A stretch of DNA of 64,000 nucleotides, from contig CABIZB010000006.1 of NCBI GenBank assembly GCA_902363145.1, positions 1 through 64,000 of the forward strand. The letters are read 5' to 3'. The translations under genes and the position numbers were made by a program. The notes below the pieces were generated by a model, which was not told where the DNA came from, did no database searches, and worked only from the letters and a program-made list of their open reading frames with translations. The stretch comes from Oscillospiraceae bacterium. GTDB lineage: Bacteria; Bacillota; Clostridia; Oscillospirales; Ruminococcaceae. Below, piece after piece: positions 16,766 through 25,835 of the stretch; position 1 is the stretch's first letter, and each line of letters opens with the position of its first letter.

Positions 16766-17284
16766 TTATTGCCACATTTCCGCATTGCTGTGTGACTTTA
16801 CATCATATTTCAGCTTGTGCGGATATTTGCTCACAGGCTCATTGTGCTTATAAGACCATGCCTCCGCAGCAGCAGTCATAAGGCCGTCAGTCTCGCCCTC
16901 CCACTTGCCGTCATGGTCATAGATATGATCGTCGGAAAGCTTTTCCCTGTGACCGATTATCTTGCTGTAATGCTCCATTCCGTCTGCCACAGCCGCATAT
17001 CTGGCGCTGAGAAATTTATCCTCGGAAAAAGGCTCGCTGCCGAAAAGCTCGTCAGCCCAGCTCTTGCCGTCCAATGCGTGCACCAGCTCGGAAAGCTTGT
17101 CATCAAAGGCAAATATATATTCGTCCTCGCACTTTTTCAGGTGGCGTATAAGGGAAGATACAACTGCCTCGCTGTCACCCTTGTATTCGTGATCTATAGT
17201 ATGTATAAGTTCCCAGAATTCTTCATCTGTAAGTGTTTTGCTGTGCTGATGGCTGCGGACAAAAAGATCCATTATTATGCTCAA
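16766..17284 (-). CDS. DUF4240 family protein
   Basis: A 172-aa soluble protein resembling DUF4240 proteins, with FWELIHTIDHEYKGDSEA near the N terminus and SARYAAVADGMEHYSKI centrally. The function of the family is unknown. The start is TTG at 17284, supported by GGGGG seven bases upstream; the next ATG (17272) is too far from that site. A promoter (TTGATT-N16-TATAAT, 17364-17337) lies just upstream. It appears to be a single-gene unit ending at the hairpin beside its stop. Confidence 0.75.
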   Translation of the reverse strand: MSIIMDLFVRSHQHSKTLTDEEFWELIHTIDHEYKGDSEAVVSSLIRHLKKCEDEYIFAFDDKLSELVHALDGKSWADELFGSEPFSEDKFLSARYAAVADGMEHYSKIIGHREKLSDDHIYDHDGKWEGETDGLMTAAAEAWSYKHNEPVSKYPHKLKYDVKSHSNAEMWQ

Positions 17285-17418
17285 ATTACTTCCCCCTTGT
17301 TCTTTGCATATACATCTATATGTTTTACATTATAAAATTATAACATATTTTCCAATAAAATCAAGTACTGATACCAAAAAATCGGCAGAATTTCACAAAA
17401 ATATCACCTTGCACAAAA

Positions 17419-17463
17419 GGCGGCGGAATGTTATATACAATACGCATATAATCTTCCGCCGCC
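17419..17463 (-). terminator. terminator of lysA
   Basis: A 10-bp GC-rich stem GGCGGCGGAA/TTCCGCCGCC around a long 25-nt loop, followed by TTTTG on the minus strand, 24 bp past the lysA stop. Confidence 0.7.
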
Positions 17464-17486
17464 AATGCTTATTTCAAAGGATCATC

Positions 17487-18788
17487 TCAGTCAAGGTCGT
17501 TTCTTACGATATCTTCAAGATTTTCTCTCTTTACAACCACCCTGCTCTTGCCGCCGCTTACCATAACAACAGCGGGCTTGGGGATACGGTTGTAGTTTGA
17601 GGACATGGAGTAGTTATATGCGCCTGTTGCAAGGACTGCAAGGATATCGCCCGGTTCAACGGGCTGAATGGGCATACCCTCGCCGATAAGGTCGCCTGTT
17701 TCACAGCACTTGCCCGCAACGGTAACGACTTCGCTCTTGGGCAGGTCTGCCTTGTTTGCAACTTCAACGTCATACTTGGACTGATAAAGCGCATATCTGG
17801 GATTATCGCCCATACCGCCGTCAACGGAAACATATGTTCTGATGTTAGGGATAACCTTCTTTCCGCCCACAGTGTAAAGTGTTATGCCCGCAGGAGCGGC
17901 AATAGATCTGCCTGGTTCGATAAGGATAAAGGGCTGTGTGAGCTTATGCTCTGCGCAAACCTCCGCAACCTTTGCGGAAACCTTTTCCATGTACTTTTCA
18001 TATGCAACGGGAGCGTCCTCCTCGGTGTACTTGATACCGAAGCCGCCGCCCAGATTAAGCTCCTTTACCTCGAAGCCAAGCTCGTTCTTTATCTTTGCAA
18101 TGAATGTGAGCATTACCTCAGCAGCCTTTACAAAGGGGTCGATATCGAATATCTGGCTGCCGATGTGGCAGTGAAGTCCCACAAGGTTGATGTGGCTTGC
18201 GGAGATCGCCTTCTTCACAGCCTCATAAGCCTCGCCTGTTTCAAGGGCAAAACCGAACTTGCTGTCGATCTGACCTGTCATGATGAAGTTATGGGTGTGA
18301 GCGTCGATACCGGGCTTTATTCTGTACATGATGTTTGCGGTCTTGCCTGTTTTCTCGGCAAGAGCGTTCAGGCGGTCAAGCTCGAAGATATTATCAACGA
18401 TGATTCTTCCCACGCCCTGCTCCAGCGCATAGGAAAGCTCATGGTCGGTCTTGTTGTTGCCGTGGAAGCAAAGCTTTTCGGCAGGGAAGCCGACGCTGAG
18501 AGCTGTGTAAAGCTCACCCTCGGAAACAACGTCCAGTCCCAGTCCCTCTTCAAGCATTATCCTGCACATAGCCTTGCAGCAGAACGCCTTGCTTGCGTAG
18601 CATACAAGACCCTTTCCGCCGTAATACTTATCCATAGACTGCTTGAAGCTGCGGCAGTGCTCACGGATAAGGTCCTCGTCCATTACATAAAGAGGCGTGC
18701 CGTATTCATGCGCAAGCTCCACAGTGTCTATTCCGCCTACGGTAAGGTGTCCTTCACCGTTCACAGCAAGATTTTTCGATACTAACAT
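17487..18788 (-). CDS. lysA: diaminopimelate decarboxylase
   Basis: Last step of lysine synthesis: meso-diaminopimelate to L-lysine plus CO2, with PLP. At 433 aa it has the alanine-racemase-like barrel with the PLP lysine in VCYASKAF (Lys67), HCHIGSQIFD, and LNLGGGFGIKY. The C-terminal domain carries EPGRSIAAPAG and the substrate/dimer motif CETGDLIGEG. It follows engB by 50 bp with no terminator between, so it is probably in the lon-engB-lysA transcript. No other lysine genes are in the window. Confidence 0.97.
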   Translation of the reverse strand: MLVSKNLAVNGEGHLTVGGIDTVELAHEYGTPLYVMDEDLIREHCRSFKQSMDKYYGGKGLVCYASKAFCCKAMCRIMLEEGLGLDVVSEGELYTALSVGFPAEKLCFHGNNKTDHELSYALEQGVGRIIVDNIFELDRLNALAEKTGKTANIMYRIKPGIDAHTHNFIMTGQIDSKFGFALETGEAYEAVKKAISASHINLVGLHCHIGSQIFDIDPFVKAAEVMLTFIAKIKNELGFEVKELNLGGGFGIKYTEEDAPVAYEKYMEKVSAKVAEVCAEHKLTQPFILIEPGRSIAAPAGITLYTVGGKKVIPNIRTYVSVDGGMGDNPRYALYQSKYDVEVANKADLPKSEVVTVAGKCCETGDLIGEGMPIQPVEPGDILAVLATGAYNYSMSSNYNRIPKPAVVMVSGGKSRVVVKRENLEDIVRNDLD

Positions 18789-18838
18789 CCCAGATCAGAT
18801 CCTTTCGGTTTATTTTTCTGCGCCGACCATTTGTCAGG

Positions 18839-19441
18839 TCAGCCTATATCGTCATTTCCGCTTTCGGCAAGCTCGCAGATGATATTTCTTATCTTATCCG
18901 CTCCCTCGCCGTTCTCGGCGGAAAACTCAACGTGTTCAATGTCGGAGAAATACGGTATCTCCTGCGCAAAGCCTGCCATGCGCTCCTCCCTCTGGCGCTT
19001 TGAGAGCTTGTCCGCCTTTGTGAAGATTATCACAAAGGGTATCTCGCTTTCAATGAGGAAGTTTATCATCTGCATATCGTCGGCAGTGGGCGGGTGACGC
19101 ATATCTATAAGCTGGAAGATAAGCCCCAGATTTCTGTCATCATGAAGATACCCCTCGATAAGCCCCGACCAGCGCACCTTGTCGGACTTTGCCACCTTTG
19201 CATAGCCATATCCGGGAAGATCCACCAGATAGATGTTCTCCAGCGAATAATAGTTTATTGTGGCGGTCTTTCCGGGAACTGCCGATACACGGGCAAGATT
19301 TTTCCTGTTGAATATCTTGTTTATAAGCGATGATTTTCCCACATTTGACCGCCCCGCAAAAGCAAGCTCCAGCCTGTCGGAAGGGGGCAGCTGGGAATAT
19401 TCTCCGTATGACCTGACAAATTCTGCCTTGTTAAAGTTCAT
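18839..19441 (-). CDS. engB: ribosome biogenesis GTPase EngB/YsxC
   Basis: Essential GTPase for maturation of the large ribosomal subunit. The 200-aa length is normal. G1 is FAGRSNVGKSSLIN, G2 falls in VPGKTATINYY, G3 is VDLPGYGYA and G4 is FTKADK. The start is preceded by GGAGGAAC. It lies 16 bp downstream of lon, an arrangement common in Firmicutes. Confidence 0.97.
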   Translation of the reverse strand: MNFNKAEFVRSYGEYSQLPPSDRLELAFAGRSNVGKSSLINKIFNRKNLARVSAVPGKTATINYYSLENIYLVDLPGYGYAKVAKSDKVRWSGLIEGYLHDDRNLGLIFQLIDMRHPPTADDMQMINFLIESEIPFVIIFTKADKLSKRQREERMAGFAQEIPYFSDIEHVEFSAENGEGADKIRNIICELAESGNDDIG

Positions 19442-19457
19442 CTGTTCCTCCTTGGGT

Positions 19458-21851
19458 TCAGGTTGTTGTCATAAGCTCCGATTTTTCGGCTTTTTCGGGC
19501 TTTTCGGTAAGAGCAGCGTCCAGCACATCGGTTATCTTCTCGGCAAATACAAAGCTGATGCCAGATTTTACCACATCGTCCACATCATCAAGGTCGCCCT
19601 TGTTGCCTGCGGGAATGATAACGGTCTTGAGCCCCTCCTTGTATGCCGCCATGGTCTTTTCACGAAGTCCGCCGATGGGAAGCACCTTTCCGTGGAGAGT
19701 TATCTCGCCTGTCATTGCCACGTCGCAGCGGACAGGTATTCCCGACAGTGCCGAAACAAGGGCAGTCGTCATGGTAACGCCTGCGGAGGGACCGTCCTTG
19801 GGAGTAGCCCCCTCGGGAGCGTGGATATGTATATCCTTCTCCTTGTAGAAGTTGCGGTTGATGCCGTAATCATCGGCAATGGAGCGCACATAGCTTACAG
19901 CAAGCTTGGAGCTTTCCTTCATAACGTCACCCAGTGAGCCTGTGGCTTCAACTGTGCCCTTGCCGTCCATTACAAGAACTTCGAGAGGCATTATAACACC
20001 GCCTGCGGAAGTCCATGCCAGTCCGTTTACAACGCCAACCTCATCAGTCTTGGAAACTTCATCGCCCAAGAACTTCTGATGTCCCAGAAATTCTTCCAGA
20101 TTTTTGAGTGTGACAGTCACCTTTCCGGCCTTGCCGTTTTCAGCCATGCCCTCCGCAATTATTCTTGCAGCCTTTCTGCATATCTTTGCGATAAGGCGTT
20201 CCAGACCTCTTACGCCTGCTTCTCTGGTGTAGCTGTCAATGATCTCATAAAGGGCCTTATCATCTATTTTCAGCATAGATGCTTTAAGGCCGTGCTTTTT
20301 CAGCTGCTTGTGGATAAGATGCTCCTTTGCAATGTGGAACTTCTCTTCACGGGTGTAGCTTGAAAGCTCTATTATCTCCATACGGTCCCTCAGAGGTGGA
20401 TCGATGGTGCTTATATCGTTTGCTGTGGTAATGAAAAGCACATTGCTCAGGTCAAAGGGCAGCTCGATGTAATGGTCACGGAATGTGCTGTTCTGCTCGC
20501 TGTCAAGAACTTCCAGCAGCGCAGATGAGGGGTCGCCCTTGTAGTCCCCCGATATCTTGTCTATCTCGTCCAGCAGGATAAGGGGATTGTTGCTTCCCGC
20601 CCTTGTGAGAGCGTCAATTATACGTCCGGGCATTGCGCCCACATAGGTCTTTCTGTGACCTCTGATATCGGATTCGTCCCTTACGCCGCCCAGTGAGATA
20701 CGCTCATATTTCCTGCCCAGTGCCTTTGCGATGGACTTGGCAACAGAGGTCTTGCCCACTCCCGGAGGGCCGTAAAGGCATATTATCTGACCCTTGATAT
20801 CGGGAGCCAGCTGCCTTACGGCAATGGTCTCCAGTATCCTGTCCTTTACCTTGTCAAGGCCGTAGTGATCCTTATCCAGAACAGCCTTGGTGCGTGCAAG
20901 GTCGGTCTTGTCCTTTGTGGATTTGTTCCACGGCAGGTCAAGGCAGGTGTCAAGGTAGTTCCTTATAACATAAGCTTCCTGAGATGCGGAAGCTGTTCTT
21001 GCCAGCCTGTCTGCCTCTTTAAGCAGCTTTTCGGTTATCTCGGGAGCAAGCTTCAGAGCGTTTATCTTCTCCATATATTCGTAGGCTTCGTCCTGAACGG
21101 ACTCGTCCTCGCCCAGCTCCTGGGAGATAGCCCTCATCTGTTCCCTCAGGTAATATTCCTTCTGGGACTCGTCTATCTGTAATTTAACCTTGTCCTGTAT
21201 CTCACGCTCGATGCCCATGACCTCCGCTTCGTGCGAAAGCAGTGCCAGCAGCATGCTGAGCTTGTTGTGCAGTCCGTTTGCTTCAAGAAGCTGCTGCTTC
21301 TCGGGCACGGGCAATGGCATACTTACGGCAATGTTATCAAACACAGCCTTGGGGTCATCGCTGCCCAGTATGGACTCTATGTATTCCTTGGGCATACGGG
21401 GCATATTGGCGCTGTACGCCATAAATTCGTCCTTGACTGCCCTTACAAGAGCTTCCATCTCCATAGGGTCGATCTTGGGCGCACGCTCGGGAGCTTTCTT
21501 CACCGTGCAGATGAAATAAGGTTCTTCGCTGATAACATCAACACGCTTTGCCCTGTACAGACCCTCAGCCATAACACGGGTGATCCCCCCGGGGACTTTG
21601 AGCATCTGCTTTACCTCGGCAACAACGCCTGTGGTATATATCTTATCTGCGCCCACATCATCGGTATAATCGCTCTGAGCGGCAAGAAATATAAGCTTGC
21701 TGCCATTTGCAGCGGCAGTAAGCGCTTTAACGGATTTCTCCCTGGCAACGTCAAAATGTATTATCACTTTCGGGAAAACAACAAGTCCCCGCAAAGCAAG
21801 CATGGGCAGCTCCTGAGGTGCCGCAGCCGCCTTTTTCGCTTCAGTTTTCAT
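19458..21851 (-). CDS. lon: ATP-dependent protease Lon
   Basis: Cytoplasmic AAA+ serine protease that degrades misfolded and regulatory proteins. The 797-aa protein has the N-terminal LON substrate domain, a coiled-coil region, the AAA+ module with Walker A CLYGPPGVGKTS and Walker B LILLDEID, and the protease domain with catalytic dyad Ser689 (KDGPSAGVTM) and Lys732 (GGLREKTMAA). A short acidic-basic tail ends the protein. A good promoter lies about 145 bp upstream. I see no CIRCE or CtsR site that I would defend. Confidence 0.98.
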   Translation of the reverse strand: MKTEAKKAAAAPQELPMLALRGLVVFPKVIIHFDVAREKSVKALTAAANGSKLIFLAAQSDYTDDVGADKIYTTGVVAEVKQMLKVPGGITRVMAEGLYRAKRVDVISEEPYFICTVKKAPERAPKIDPMEMEALVRAVKDEFMAYSANMPRMPKEYIESILGSDDPKAVFDNIAVSMPLPVPEKQQLLEANGLHNKLSMLLALLSHEAEVMGIEREIQDKVKLQIDESQKEYYLREQMRAISQELGEDESVQDEAYEYMEKINALKLAPEITEKLLKEADRLARTASASQEAYVIRNYLDTCLDLPWNKSTKDKTDLARTKAVLDKDHYGLDKVKDRILETIAVRQLAPDIKGQIICLYGPPGVGKTSVAKSIAKALGRKYERISLGGVRDESDIRGHRKTYVGAMPGRIIDALTRAGSNNPLILLDEIDKISGDYKGDPSSALLEVLDSEQNSTFRDHYIELPFDLSNVLFITTANDISTIDPPLRDRMEIIELSSYTREEKFHIAKEHLIHKQLKKHGLKASMLKIDDKALYEIIDSYTREAGVRGLERLIAKICRKAARIIAEGMAENGKAGKVTVTLKNLEEFLGHQKFLGDEVSKTDEVGVVNGLAWTSAGGVIMPLEVLVMDGKGTVEATGSLGDVMKESSKLAVSYVRSIADDYGINRNFYKEKDIHIHAPEGATPKDGPSAGVTMTTALVSALSGIPVRCDVAMTGEITLHGKVLPIGGLREKTMAAYKEGLKTVIIPAGNKGDLDDVDDVVKSGISFVFAEKITDVLDAALTEKPEKAEKSELMTTT

Positions 21852-21994
21852 AGTATAAAAGCCATCCTTTACAAAAATTTGCAGTGAGCAGGTTCAAAAA
21901 ATTCATTTTGCACGATCTGTTCTCTGCAAAGCAAACGCAAACAGCACCCCTGAACGCCTCTGACAAAAGTCCGATAAATTACGCCTGCATATAT

Positions 21995-22023
21995 ATTATA
22001 ATATAAAAACCCCTTTTTGACAA
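21995..22023 (-). promoter_or_regulatory. promoter of lon-engB-lysA
   Basis: On the minus strand TTGTCA (22023-22018), 17-bp spacer, TATAAT (22000-21995). The 5' leader to the lon ATG would be about 140 nt. The rest of 21852-22116 holds nothing else that I can identify. Confidence 0.75.
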
Positions 22024-22116
22024 GTAACAATTTCTATATTTTTAGTTTCATAACAATGCCTTAAACAGTGCATAATATTGCATTTTCAGTTCTATTCAGC
22101 CCCAAAAGACAAAAAA

Positions 22117-22151
22117 CCGCACAAAGCAGCCATGTCGGCGGCTCTGTGCGG
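22117..22151 (-). terminator. terminator of pyrB
   Basis: On the minus strand CCGCACAGAGCCGCC pairs imperfectly with GGCTGCTTTGTGCGG, followed by TTTTTTGTC. It begins 11 bp after the pyrB stop. Confidence 0.85.
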
Positions 22152-22162
22152 CATTGCATTTG

Positions 22163-23248
22163 TTATACTCCGAGACGTCTCTCGTCGCAGTATTCGCATT
22201 CAAGCATATCGCCGACGCCTCTGAAGGACTTAGGCAGATAATTTTCCTTGTGAGTTATGCAGTTGGGATTTGTGCAGCAAACTCCTGGAATGACCTCTCC
22301 CGTAAGCAGGGGGCGTGACTCATTGGGGCTGTTCAGCACCGTGAGGATTATTGCCATACGTGCATACATACCGTACTTAGCCTGCTTGAAGTACATGGCT
22401 CTGGGGTCATCGTCCACGTCCATGGTTATCTCATCAACTCTGGGCAGGGGGTGGAGCACGATGCAGTCGCTCTTTGCCTTATTGAGCTTTGCCTTGTCAA
22501 GGATATAAGCGTCCTTAAGTGCATAATATTCTTCCTCGGAAGCAAAGCGCTCCTTCTGAACTCTTGTCATGTAGAGCATATCAAGTCCGCCGATAGCGTC
22601 CTCCAGAGAGGGATTTTCGACAAACTCGCAGTTCTTTGCTCTCAGTATATCCTTGATGTACTCGGGCATACCAAGCTGAGGAGTGGAGATGAACACAAAC
22701 TTTATTCCCTTGAAGCTTGAAAGTGCCTTGCACATTGAGTGAACGGTTCTGCCGTTTTTCAGGTCGCCGCACAGACCGATAGTCAGGTCTTCAAGTCTGC
22801 CCTTTTCCTTGTAAAGAGTGAGCATATCAAGCAGTGTCTGAGAGGGGTGAAGGTGGCTTCCGTCGCCTGCGTTGATGATAGGGCAGTCGGCAGTAAGGGC
22901 CGCAGCCTTTGCAGCGCCCTCGGAGGGGTGGCGCATAACCATGATATCAGCGTAGGAGGATACTATCTTTGTGGTATCCTTCAGGTTCTCGCCCTTTGCA
23001 ACGGAAGAGGTTGCGGGGTTATCGAAGCCGATGATAGTACCGCCGAGACGGAGCATTGCAGTCTGGAAAGACATCTGAGTACGGGTAGAAGGCTCATAGA
23101 ACAGGGTAGCCATGATCTTGCCCTCGCAAGCCTTGGCATATTTTGCGGGATTATCGCAGATATCGGCGCCGAGCTTTACAACGTTCAGCCACCAGTCGCT
23201 GCTCATGTCATTTAAGTCAATAAGATTGGTGAAACGTGAATTTACCAT
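22163..23248 (-). CDS. pyrB: aspartate carbamoyltransferase with PyrI-like zinc tail
   Basis: First committed step of pyrimidine synthesis: carbamoyl phosphate plus aspartate to carbamoyl-aspartate. The 361-aa protein has the catalytic chain with YEPSTRTQMSF for carbamoyl phosphate and HPLPRVDEI. It also has a C-terminal extension of about 45 residues with Cys325-x4-Cys330 and Cys351-x2-Cys354. That spacing matches the zinc domain of the E. coli regulatory chain PyrI, but the nucleotide-binding allosteric domain of PyrI is absent. The zinc tail probably stabilises subunit contacts, which is an inference. The gene stands alone, with its own promoter and terminator, apart from other pyr genes. 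Confidence 0.95.
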   Translation of the reverse strand: MVNSRFTNLIDLNDMSSDWWLNVVKLGADICDNPAKYAKACEGKIMATLFYEPSTRTQMSFQTAMLRLGGTIIGFDNPATSSVAKGENLKDTTKIVSSYADIMVMRHPSEGAAKAAALTADCPIINAGDGSHLHPSQTLLDMLTLYKEKGRLEDLTIGLCGDLKNGRTVHSMCKALSSFKGIKFVFISTPQLGMPEYIKDILRAKNCEFVENPSLEDAIGGLDMLYMTRVQKERFASEEEYYALKDAYILDKAKLNKAKSDCIVLHPLPRVDEITMDVDDDPRAMYFKQAKYGMYARMAIILTVLNSPNESRPLLTGEVIPGVCCTNPNCITHKENYLPKSFRGVGDMLECEYCDERRLGV

Positions 23249-23298
23249 AATTAACCATTCCTTTCAGACAGCAATAGCCATAAATTTGCATTATTTTT

Positions 23299-23327
23299 AT
23301 AATAGCACACCCGCTAAAAATAATCAA
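23299..23327 (-). promoter_or_regulatory. promoter of pyrB
   Basis: On the minus strand TTGATT (23327-23322), 17-bp spacer, TATTAT (23304-23299), about 45 nt upstream of the pyrB ATG. The leader is too short for a PyrR attenuator. Confidence 0.65.
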
Positions 23328-23418
23328 CTGTTTTTTGTGAATAATGCACTGCACCGATGATGAAAAAAAGTAAAAAGCCACGGTTATGACGGTTATTTTC
23401 CCAATTCACAAATATTGC

Positions 23419-23447
23419 TTGAAATCCGCAGAACATTATGCTATAAT
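23419..23447 (+). promoter_or_regulatory. promoter of panT-coaX
   Basis: TTGAAA (23419-23424), 17-bp spacer, TATAAT (23442-23447), about 60 nt before the ATG with AAGGAGG just ahead of it. Confidence 0.75.
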
Positions 23448-23512
23448 ACTCGGGTATTGTATCCATAATTGTATTGTATCCCTTTCGGGAATAATAACAA
23501 GGAGGATTTTTT

Positions 23513-24127
23513 ATGAAAAAGTACGACACAAAGAAACTGGTGCTCCTGGCTCTTCTGACAGGACTGCTGGTGCTGATGGCATTCACACCCATCGGCTATC
23601 TCAACATTGGCCCGCTGAGTATCACCTTCAATATGATACCCGTAGCCATCGGAGCCGTTGCTCTCGGCCCGACAGGCAGCGCAGTTCTGGGACTGGTATT
23701 CGGCATAACAAGCTTTGCACAGTGCTTCGGAATAAGCGCATTCGGCACCGTTCTCTGCGGTATCAGCCCTCTGCTCACGCTCATCGTGACCATTGGCTCA
23801 AGAACACTGGCAGGCTACCTCACAGGAGTTGTGTCCGCTCTGCTCAGAAAGGCACCCGCTCCCGTGAACTTTGCGGTCACAGGCCTTGCAGGCGCAGTTC
23901 TCAACACTCTCTTCTTCATGACTCTTCTTATGGTATGCTTCGGTTCTTCCGACTACATCATGAGCATGAGGGGCGAGCTGAATGTTCTTGCATTCGTTGC
24001 CGCATTCGTGGGAATAAACGCTGTGGTCGAGGCTGTTGTCTCCACCGTTCTCACTCTTGCAGTGTCTATGGGACTTAAAAGCGCAAAGCTTATCGGCAAC
24101 AAGGGCAGCGAATCATCTAAGGCTTGA
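23513..24127 (+). CDS. panT: ECF transporter S component, probable pantothenate (PanT)
   Basis: Substrate-binding membrane subunit of an energy-coupling-factor vitamin importer. The 204-aa protein has six hydrophobic segments. It carries an S-component-like N terminus (KKLVLLALLTGLLVLMAF) and the loop PIGYLNIGPLSITFNMIPV. The S-component family is clear. Pantothenate as substrate is inferred from the next gene, pantothenate kinase, 18 bp downstream. No EcfA or EcfT gene is here, which is normal for group II ECF systems that share one energising module. Confidence 0.85.
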   Translation: MKKYDTKKLVLLALLTGLLVLMAFTPIGYLNIGPLSITFNMIPVAIGAVALGPTGSAVLGLVFGITSFAQCFGISAFGTVLCGISPLLTLIVTIGSRTLAGYLTGVVSALLRKAPAPVNFAVTGLAGAVLNTLFFMTLLMVCFGSSDYIMSMRGELNVLAFVAAFVGINAVVEAVVSTVLTLAVSMGLKSAKLIGNKGSESSKA

Positions 24128-24145
24128 TGAAAGGACTCGGATAAA

Positions 24146-24913
24146 ATGATCTTTGCAGTTGATATCGGCAACACTAATATTGTTATCGGCGGCGCAGAGC
24201 GGCAGGGAAAGATATGCTTCACCGAGCGCATCTCCACTGACCACAAGGCTACCGACTTTGAGTATGCCGTTTCCTTCAAAAGCATTTTTGAGATCCACAA
24301 CGTCAGCCCCCATGATATCGAGGGCGCAATAATCTCGTCAGTAGTTCCCTTTGTGACCAACACCGTGAAGTCCGCCGTGAAAAAGATCATGGGGATAACC
24401 CCCATGGTGGTAGGTCCCGGGATAAAAACGGGACTGAGCATCAAGATCGACAACCCCGCTCAGTTGGGCAGCGACCTTGTTGTGGGAGCAGTTGCGGGAA
24501 TAAACGAGTACCCCTGCCCGCTGGCTGTCATCGACATGGGAACAGCCACTACATTTTCCGTTATCGACAGGAGCAAAAGCTACATCGGCGGCATGATAAT
24601 GCCGGGCTTAAAGGTATCCATGGAAGCGCTTACCGAGCGCACCTCCCAGCTCCCGAAGATAGGCTTTGAGCCGCCCAAAAAGCTTATCGGCTCAAACACC
24701 GTGGAGTGCATGAAAAGCGGTTTTCTTTACGGAAGCGCATCAAGCATTGACGGAATGCTGGAGCGCATAGCAGGCGAGCTTGGCGAAGAGCCTTTTGCGG
24801 TTGCCACAGGCGGTCTTGCATCGGTGGTCATACCCCTTTGCAGAAAAAAGATCGTTCGTGATGATGACCTTATGCTTAAAGGTCTTATGCTCATATATTC
24901 TAAAAACAAGTGA
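24146..24913 (+). CDS. coaX: type III pantothenate kinase
   Basis: Phosphorylates pantothenate in the first step of CoA synthesis. The 255-aa protein is an ASKHA-fold kinase with phosphate loop VDIGNTNIVIG, GSDLVVGAVAGI, the catalytic IDMGTATTFSVID, and GGMIMPGLKVSMEALTERTS. All are typical of CoaX and not of type I or II kinases. It follows the PanT gene, so uptake and trapping of the vitamin are encoded together. The next CoA-pathway gene in the window is coaD at the right edge. Confidence 0.97.
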   Translation: MIFAVDIGNTNIVIGGAERQGKICFTERISTDHKATDFEYAVSFKSIFEIHNVSPHDIEGAIISSVVPFVTNTVKSAVKKIMGITPMVVGPGIKTGLSIKIDNPAQLGSDLVVGAVAGINEYPCPLAVIDMGTATTFSVIDRSKSYIGGMIMPGLKVSMEALTERTSQLPKIGFEPPKKLIGSNTVECMKSGFLYGSASSIDGMLERIAGELGEEPFAVATGGLASVVIPLCRKKIVRDDDLMLKGLMLIYSKNK

Positions 24914-24935
24914 TTTAATTTTGAGATACAATACA

Positions 24936-24970
24936 AAAAGGACTGTTGCGTGAATGGCGGCAGTCCTTTT
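24936..24970 (+). terminator. terminator after coaX
   Basis: A 10-bp stem AAAAGGACTG/CAGTCCTTTT with a 15-nt loop followed by ATTTTG. It is shared by sequence style with the hairpin at about 25796-25827, which reads AAAAGGACTG...CAGTCCTTTT-like and follows the transglutaminase gene. Confidence 0.75.
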
Positions 24971-25064
24971 ATTTTGTAGTTGAATTTGTTTATGAAAATA
25001 TGATTTGTGCGGGCTTTGGGGTTTGTCCTTTTTTCTTTTTCTTGCTTTTTCTTTGCTTTGCTTC

Positions 25065-25721
25065 TCAGAACTTCCTTTTGCACTCAATGACCTTACCGAA
25101 GATACGCACTCTTGCGCACTCCTCGCCCTCAAATATCCTCGGCGGATAATATGGGTTCTCGCTCCTCAGCTCAATTCGTCCCTTGGACATATATATCTTC
25201 TTGACCACGCCGTCCTCATTGTCTATTATGACCACTGCATATGTGCCGCTGTCAACGATATCCTGGCATCTTACAAGGATAAGGTCATCTTCAAGTATAA
25301 GTGGAGACATGGAATCGCCCTTTACCCTGAGATAGACATAATTCTCATCGGGGTTGATATCCTCCGCAGGTGCATATTCATAGCCCTCAATATCCATATC
25401 CGCATGGCAGGCAAGACCTGCGGCGACACGGCCGATAACCGGTATTCGCACATTTCCGCTCATATCGGCAGGATATGCGTTGGCAGGCATATTAGCTATC
25501 TCGTCCGCACCGCCCGTTATCCACGAATAGCTTACCCCCAGAGCGGAGGCGATAGCTTTCAGGACGGGTATTTTGGGTCTTGCGATAGAGCCTGCCTCAT
25601 ACCTTTGAATTGTAGAGGGGGCAACGCCTATCATATTTGCTATTTCCGACAATGTAAGCTCCAGCTCCAGTCGGCGTGATTTAATGCGGTTGCCCGCAAG
25701 AACTTTGTTGAATTTTTCCAT
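25065..25721 (-). CDS. XRE-family repressor with S24 (LexA/CI-like) self-cleavage domain
   Basis: A 218-aa transcriptional regulator. Residues 10-70 form an XRE helix-turn-helix (LTLSEIANMIGVAPSTIQRYEAG). The C-terminal half is an S24 peptidase: Ala101-Gly102 as cleavage site, Ser137 in KGDSMSP and Lys174 in DGVVKKIY. This is the layout of phage CI-like repressors and of stress regulators that self-cleave when RecA is activated. Its targets are unknown. No phage genes are nearby. It has its own promoter with a short leader and is followed at its 3' side by the convergent coaX gene. Confidence 0.92.
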   Translation of the reverse strand: MEKFNKVLAGNRIKSRRLELELTLSEIANMIGVAPSTIQRYEAGSIARPKIPVLKAIASALGVSYSWITGGADEIANMPANAYPADMSGNVRIPVIGRVAAGLACHADMDIEGYEYAPAEDINPDENYVYLRVKGDSMSPLILEDDLILVRCQDIVDSGTYAVVIIDNEDGVVKKIYMSKGRIELRSENPYYPPRIFEGEECARVRIFGKVIECKRKF

Positions 25722-25751
25722 AACGGTACTCCATTTTCAGATTATGATACT

Positions 25752-25780
25752 ATTATAGCCTATTTTTTTGCGGAATGCAA
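25752..25780 (-). promoter_or_regulatory. promoter of the S24 repressor
   Basis: On the minus strand TTGCAT (25780-25775), 17-bp spacer, TATAAT (25757-25752), only about 30 bp upstream of the ATG. Confidence 0.7.
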
Positions 25781-25795
25781 TAGAAATGCAGCAAA

Positions 25796-25827
25796 AAAAG
25801 GACTGTTGCAGGCGCAGCAGTCCTTTT
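25796..25827 (-). terminator. terminator after the transglutaminase gene
   Basis: On the minus strand an AAAAGGACTGCTG/CAACAGTCCTTTT-type stem follows the stop at 25836 with a T-rich downstream flank. Confidence 0.7.
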
Positions 25828-25835
25828 TGTTACCG

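Noticed and set aside
21852..22116. A CIRCE or CtsR site before lon
   Set aside because: I could not find TTAGCACTC-N9-GAGTGCTAA or a heptad repeat close to the promoter.
23299..23512. A PyrR-type attenuator before pyrB
   Set aside because: The leader is only about 45 nt, with no terminator/antiterminator pair.
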